Shown one piece after another: positions 61,453-64,000 of a stretch of 64,000 nucleotides of DNA (positions within the stretch are counted from its first letter, which is position 1; every line of letters begins with the position of its first letter). The position numbers and the translations under genes are program-made. Location of the stretch: the NCBI GenBank assembly GCA_958295915.1, contig OY282381.1, positions 3,928,722 to 3,992,721 of the forward strand. Direction: 5' to 3'. This stretch comes from an uncultured Caldilineaceae bacterium. Its GTDB lineage: Bacteria > Chloroflexota > Anaerolineae > Caldilineales > Caldilineaceae. A model generated the notes under the pieces. The model was given only the letters and a program-made list of their open reading frames with translations. It ran no database searches and was not told the DNA's origin.

Positions 61453-62808
61453 TTAACGGTCGGGCACAACCAAGGTCTCGCCGGCCTGTAACTCCTCCTG
61501 GAAGGCCGCGTCAACGGCGACCAGATATTCCTCGGGCGTCATATCGCCTACCCAGACCTTCTCGATCTCTTCGTAGATCACCTGATCCGTCTTGGGTGGA
61601 AAGAATGTCCAGGTCGTATAGCCGTAGCGATCCTCGTCCGACGCCTTGGCGAATTCAGCCAAAAGATTGGCCATGCGCGGTTCAACGCCTTCCAGTTGGG
61701 ATGGATCAAGGCGAATCGGCGCCGTTGCAGATTGGCACTCGGTCAGCAGGCGTGCCTGAATTTCGGGCGAGTTGTAGTGGGTCAGAAACTCCGCCGCGGC
61801 TTCGGGGCGCTCTGAAGCCTGATTGATCGATTGCGTACTGCCAATCCCAATATTGTATATGGCCTCGCCGGTCAGCGATGGCATCGGCGCCCAGCCCCAA
61901 TCGTTGCCATGCTCGCTATCCTCGGTGAACATCTCGCCCACCAGGCTATCATAGATCCAGGTTCCTTCCATAGTCATTGCCGCCTCCCCCGAGGCAAATG
62001 CTGCGCGGGCGGTAGAAAAATCAGTCACCAGGAAGTTTTCTGGGCTGCCCATCCAGTAGCCAGCCTGGAACATTCTGTTCAACGTCTCGATGGAGGTGAC
62101 AAAATCGGGATCTGTCCACGGGATTTCACCCTTGAGCGCTTGGTAAACCTTTTCCGGTCCAGCTACCTTATTGGCAAACTCGGTGAAATAAAACTCATTG
62201 TTGTCGATGGCATCGGCAGCCCCTCCCGCAAAAGGAATGATACCGGCCTCCTGGATCTCGGCCGCCAGGGCTTCCAATTCGTCCATCGTAGTGGGTGGCT
62301 CCCAGCCATGTTCTTCAAACACCGTCTTGTTGTAAAACAGTACCATGGTCTCCAGTTCTTGCGGCAGGCTGTAGAGCGTGCCCCCTACGCGGCCCAAGTT
62401 CAAGGCCCAGGGTACGAACAATTCATCCCAACCGTAGACGTCGACAAAATCATCCAGCGGCATAAGCTGACCGGCCAGGGCAAATTGCGCTACAAATGAG
62501 GGCCCGTGGGTTGGCACCACGTCGGGCCCGGCGCCGGCCGCGAGCGCAGGGCGCACGGCGTCCATCATATTCGGCTTCTTTTCGGCAATAACCTCGATCG
62601 TGTCGCTCTGCTCGTTAAAGCTATTGACCGCCACCTCGATTATGCAATCGGCGGTTATGGAGGTGTCTTGCCACATCGTAATCTGCACCTTCTCCGGCGC
62701 GCCGTCTTCTGCGCTAGTTTCTGGTCCACCCGCGGACTCGGCGCAGGCCGCCACAAGCAGACCCAAACTAAGCAATACCGGTGCCAATCTCTTCAAGCCT
62801 GTATGCAT
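61453..62808 (-). CDS. ABC sugar-binding lipoprotein (CUT1 operon 6)
   Basis: A 451-residue family-1 binding protein with a Sec lipoprotein signal, LVAAC giving Cys22. The mature start is VQITMWQDTSITADCIIEVA. An internal Cys (DCI) may pair with the Cys in LLTECQSATAPIR. The start at 62808 is preferred; 11 extra codons are open upstream, but AAGGAGAGCAGGAG lies between the two. It heads the leftward operon 61453 to 59533. Confidence 0.9.
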   Translation of the reverse strand: MHTGLKRLAPVLLSLGLLVAACAESAGGPETSAEDGAPEKVQITMWQDTSITADCIIEVAVNSFNEQSDTIEVIAEKKPNMMDAVRPALAAGAGPDVVPTHGPSFVAQFALAGQLMPLDDFVDVYGWDELFVPWALNLGRVGGTLYSLPQELETMVLFYNKTVFEEHGWEPPTTMDELEALAAEIQEAGIIPFAGGAADAIDNNEFYFTEFANKVAGPEKVYQALKGEIPWTDPDFVTSIETLNRMFQAGYWMGSPENFLVTDFSTARAAFASGEAAMTMEGTWIYDSLVGEMFTEDSEHGNDWGWAPMPSLTGEAIYNIGIGSTQSINQASERPEAAAEFLTHYNSPEIQARLLTECQSATAPIRLDPSQLEGVEPRMANLLAEFAKASDEDRYGYTTWTFFPPKTDQVIYEEIEKVWVGDMTPEEYLVAVDAAFQEELQAGETLVVPDR

Positions 62809-63049
62809 CTCCTGCTCTCCTTTTTCTCGTGCTGTGTTCAATATAGAGTCAAATATCGTATATCTAAATGCAAGTATACTCGATCATTCATCCTTATGTA
62901 AGGCCAATATAACCTGCCCGACGTTCCGCTTCCCACTCCCGGGCAAAGGCGCCTCGCGTATAGCATCCAGCGCCCGGATATAGGCCGTCCGGGAATGTAA
63001 CTGCATCGAGCGAACCAAACCTGCGTCCGCCACCCTTTCTCAGATTTTG

Positions 63050-64000
63050 TCAGGCCAAAGGCTTCAATTTCCCTTCATAGACAAAAAAGTCTCGTCTTGT
63101 CGCCTGAAACCTGGGCGTTTTGCCAGTCAATACGGCGATGGCGTCCTTGCAGGCATCCGTGACACAGCGGCGATGGCAGAAATCTGTGCCCCCGGCGATA
63201 TGGGGCGTCGCTAGCACGTTTGGATGCCGTCGAAACCAGGCCTCCTTTGGCGGAGGTTCAGGGGCAAATACGTCGATAGCTGCCGCAATCTCGTCGGCTT
63301 CAATCCGGTCCCACAAGGCTTGTTGTTCAACGACCGCCATCCGCGTCACCAAGACAAATAAGGCTCCTTTGGGCAAGGAAAAAATAACATCGCGGTTGAT
63401 GATTTCCAGCGTTGTAGGCATTGGCGGCAGACCGACAACAAAAATTTCAGATGACTGCGCCAATTCAATGAGAGTGTTTGCCCGTTTGACGCCGTACTGG
63501 GAAAACACCTCGTCAGAAACAAAGGGATCATAGACCCAAACATCACATCTGAAGGGCGCAAGCAATTCGGCGTAGCGACGATTGATACTGCCCAATCCCG
63601 CAAGTCCCACTCGCCGACCAGTTAAATCACCATAAACAAAGCCCGGCTTGTTCCAGGCGTCCAGGGGATGTTCCTGCCAATCTCCTTCTCGCACCAGATA
63701 CATCGCCTCTGGAATATCGCGGATGAGGTTCAGGGTCATTGCCAGCGCAAATTCTGCAACCGAAGGAGTCATACCGCGTGAAGTATCGATAAGCGTAATG
63801 CCCCGTGCATCCAAAATGTCAAAATCGACCCAGTTGGCAAAGCGATTGTCAAAGGTTCCGGCGAACACCTTGAGATTTTCCGCCTGACGCCAATGCTCGG
63901 GTTGCATCGCTGGTCGATGCCACGCGCCAATAACTGCGGCATCCGCCTCCTTTAGTAGTGCAATAAACGGCTCCAAAGCCGCCGCCTCCTGACCGCTTCG
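63050..64000 (-). CDS. D-2-hydroxyacid dehydrogenase, N-terminus beyond the window edge
   Basis: At least 316 codons, open to the right edge, so the 5' end is missing. The NAD motif is RRVGLAGLGSINRRYAELLA (Gly-x-Gly-x2 followed by Asn rather than Gly), then DVWVYDPF. The catalytic Arg (LVTRMAVVE), Glu (FAPEPPPKEAW) and His (VLATPHIAGGT) are in place, as in glycerate/phosphoglycerate dehydrogenases. It probably reduces a 2-keto acid made in sugar-acid breakdown. It lies 240 bases upstream of operon 6 in the same direction. Confidence 0.85.
   Translation of the reverse strand, partial: RSGQEAAALEPFIALLKEADAAVIGAWHRPAMQPEHWRQAENLKVFAGTFDNRFANWVDFDILDARGITLIDTSRGMTPSVAEFALAMTLNLIRDIPEAMYLVREGDWQEHPLDAWNKPGFVYGDLTGRRVGLAGLGSINRRYAELLAPFRCDVWVYDPFVSDEVFSQYGVKRANTLIELAQSSEIFVVGLPPMPTTLEIINRDVIFSLPKGALFVLVTRMAVVEQQALWDRIEADEIAAAIDVFAPEPPPKEAWFRRHPNVLATPHIAGGTDFCHRRCVTDACKDAIAVLTGKTPRFQATRRDFFVYEGKLKPLA

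Overview
The window looks like a chromosome segment of a heterotrophic bacterium of the Chloroflexota, most likely Anaerolineae/Caldilineaceae-like. This is an inference. It rests on many Tat- or Sec-exported binding lipoproteins with L-A-A-C lipoboxes and Thr/Val/Glu-rich linkers, a one-chain GcvP behind a glycine riboswitch, an RsmD with a non-standard motif IV, and repeated clusters of CUT1 sugar transporters, PhyH dioxygenases and Gfo/Idh/MocA dehydrogenases. No rRNA, tRNA, CRISPR array or intact insertion sequence was seen.

Positions 1-12600 are mostly core or scattered genes: an unrecognised partial protein, a GT39-type membrane glycosyltransferase, a zinc alcohol dehydrogenase divergent from a Gfo/Idh oxidoreductase, a DUF6504-like gene overlapping pncC, an anchored coiled-coil protein with a SdrD-B-like domain, rsmD, and gcvP under a tandem glycine riboswitch that ends in an intrinsic terminator. 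Positions 12775-16911 hold CUT1 transporter 1 and a peptidase S51-like protein. Positions 17000-23750 are an AT-richer, poorly conserved accessory tract. It holds a lipoprotein, a WYL regulator, an SH3b protein, a PH-domain gene between two 74-bp direct repeats, and a decaying run of tiny overlapping genes (helix-turn-helix, Cys/His zinc-binding, ribbon-helix-helix, two-helix membrane, Arg-rich).

Positions 23749-29984 (minus strand) carry CUT1 transporter 2 with a ceramidase-like hydrolase and a Gfo/Idh enzyme. Positions 30263-37258 carry a PhyH enzyme and CUT1 transporter 3 with an Ig-like (Big-1) protein and a GH43/GH32-type propeller protein. Positions 37415-46781 are the most interesting locus: PhyH, CUT1 transporter 4, a second PhyH, a fusion of a MocD-like membrane di-iron oxygenase with a MocE-like Rieske ferredoxin, a MocA-like dehydrogenase, an IolE/MocC-like TIM-barrel enzyme and an SDR. 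By analogy with rhizopine (methyl-inosamine) catabolism it could import and oxidatively demethylate a methoxylated cyclitol or sugar.

Positions 47939-52345 hold an amidohydrolase and CUT1 transporter 5. Positions 52481-59322 (minus) hold a ribose-type (CUT2) transporter with a single-domain ATPase, a GMC oxidoreductase and an NAD-epimerase. Positions 59303-62808 (minus) hold CUT1 transporter 6, joined to the CUT2 operon at a visible rearrangement scar, and 63050-64000 holds a partial D-2-hydroxyacid dehydrogenase. None of the six CUT1 clusters has its own ATPase gene, so a shared ATPase elsewhere in the genome is expected.
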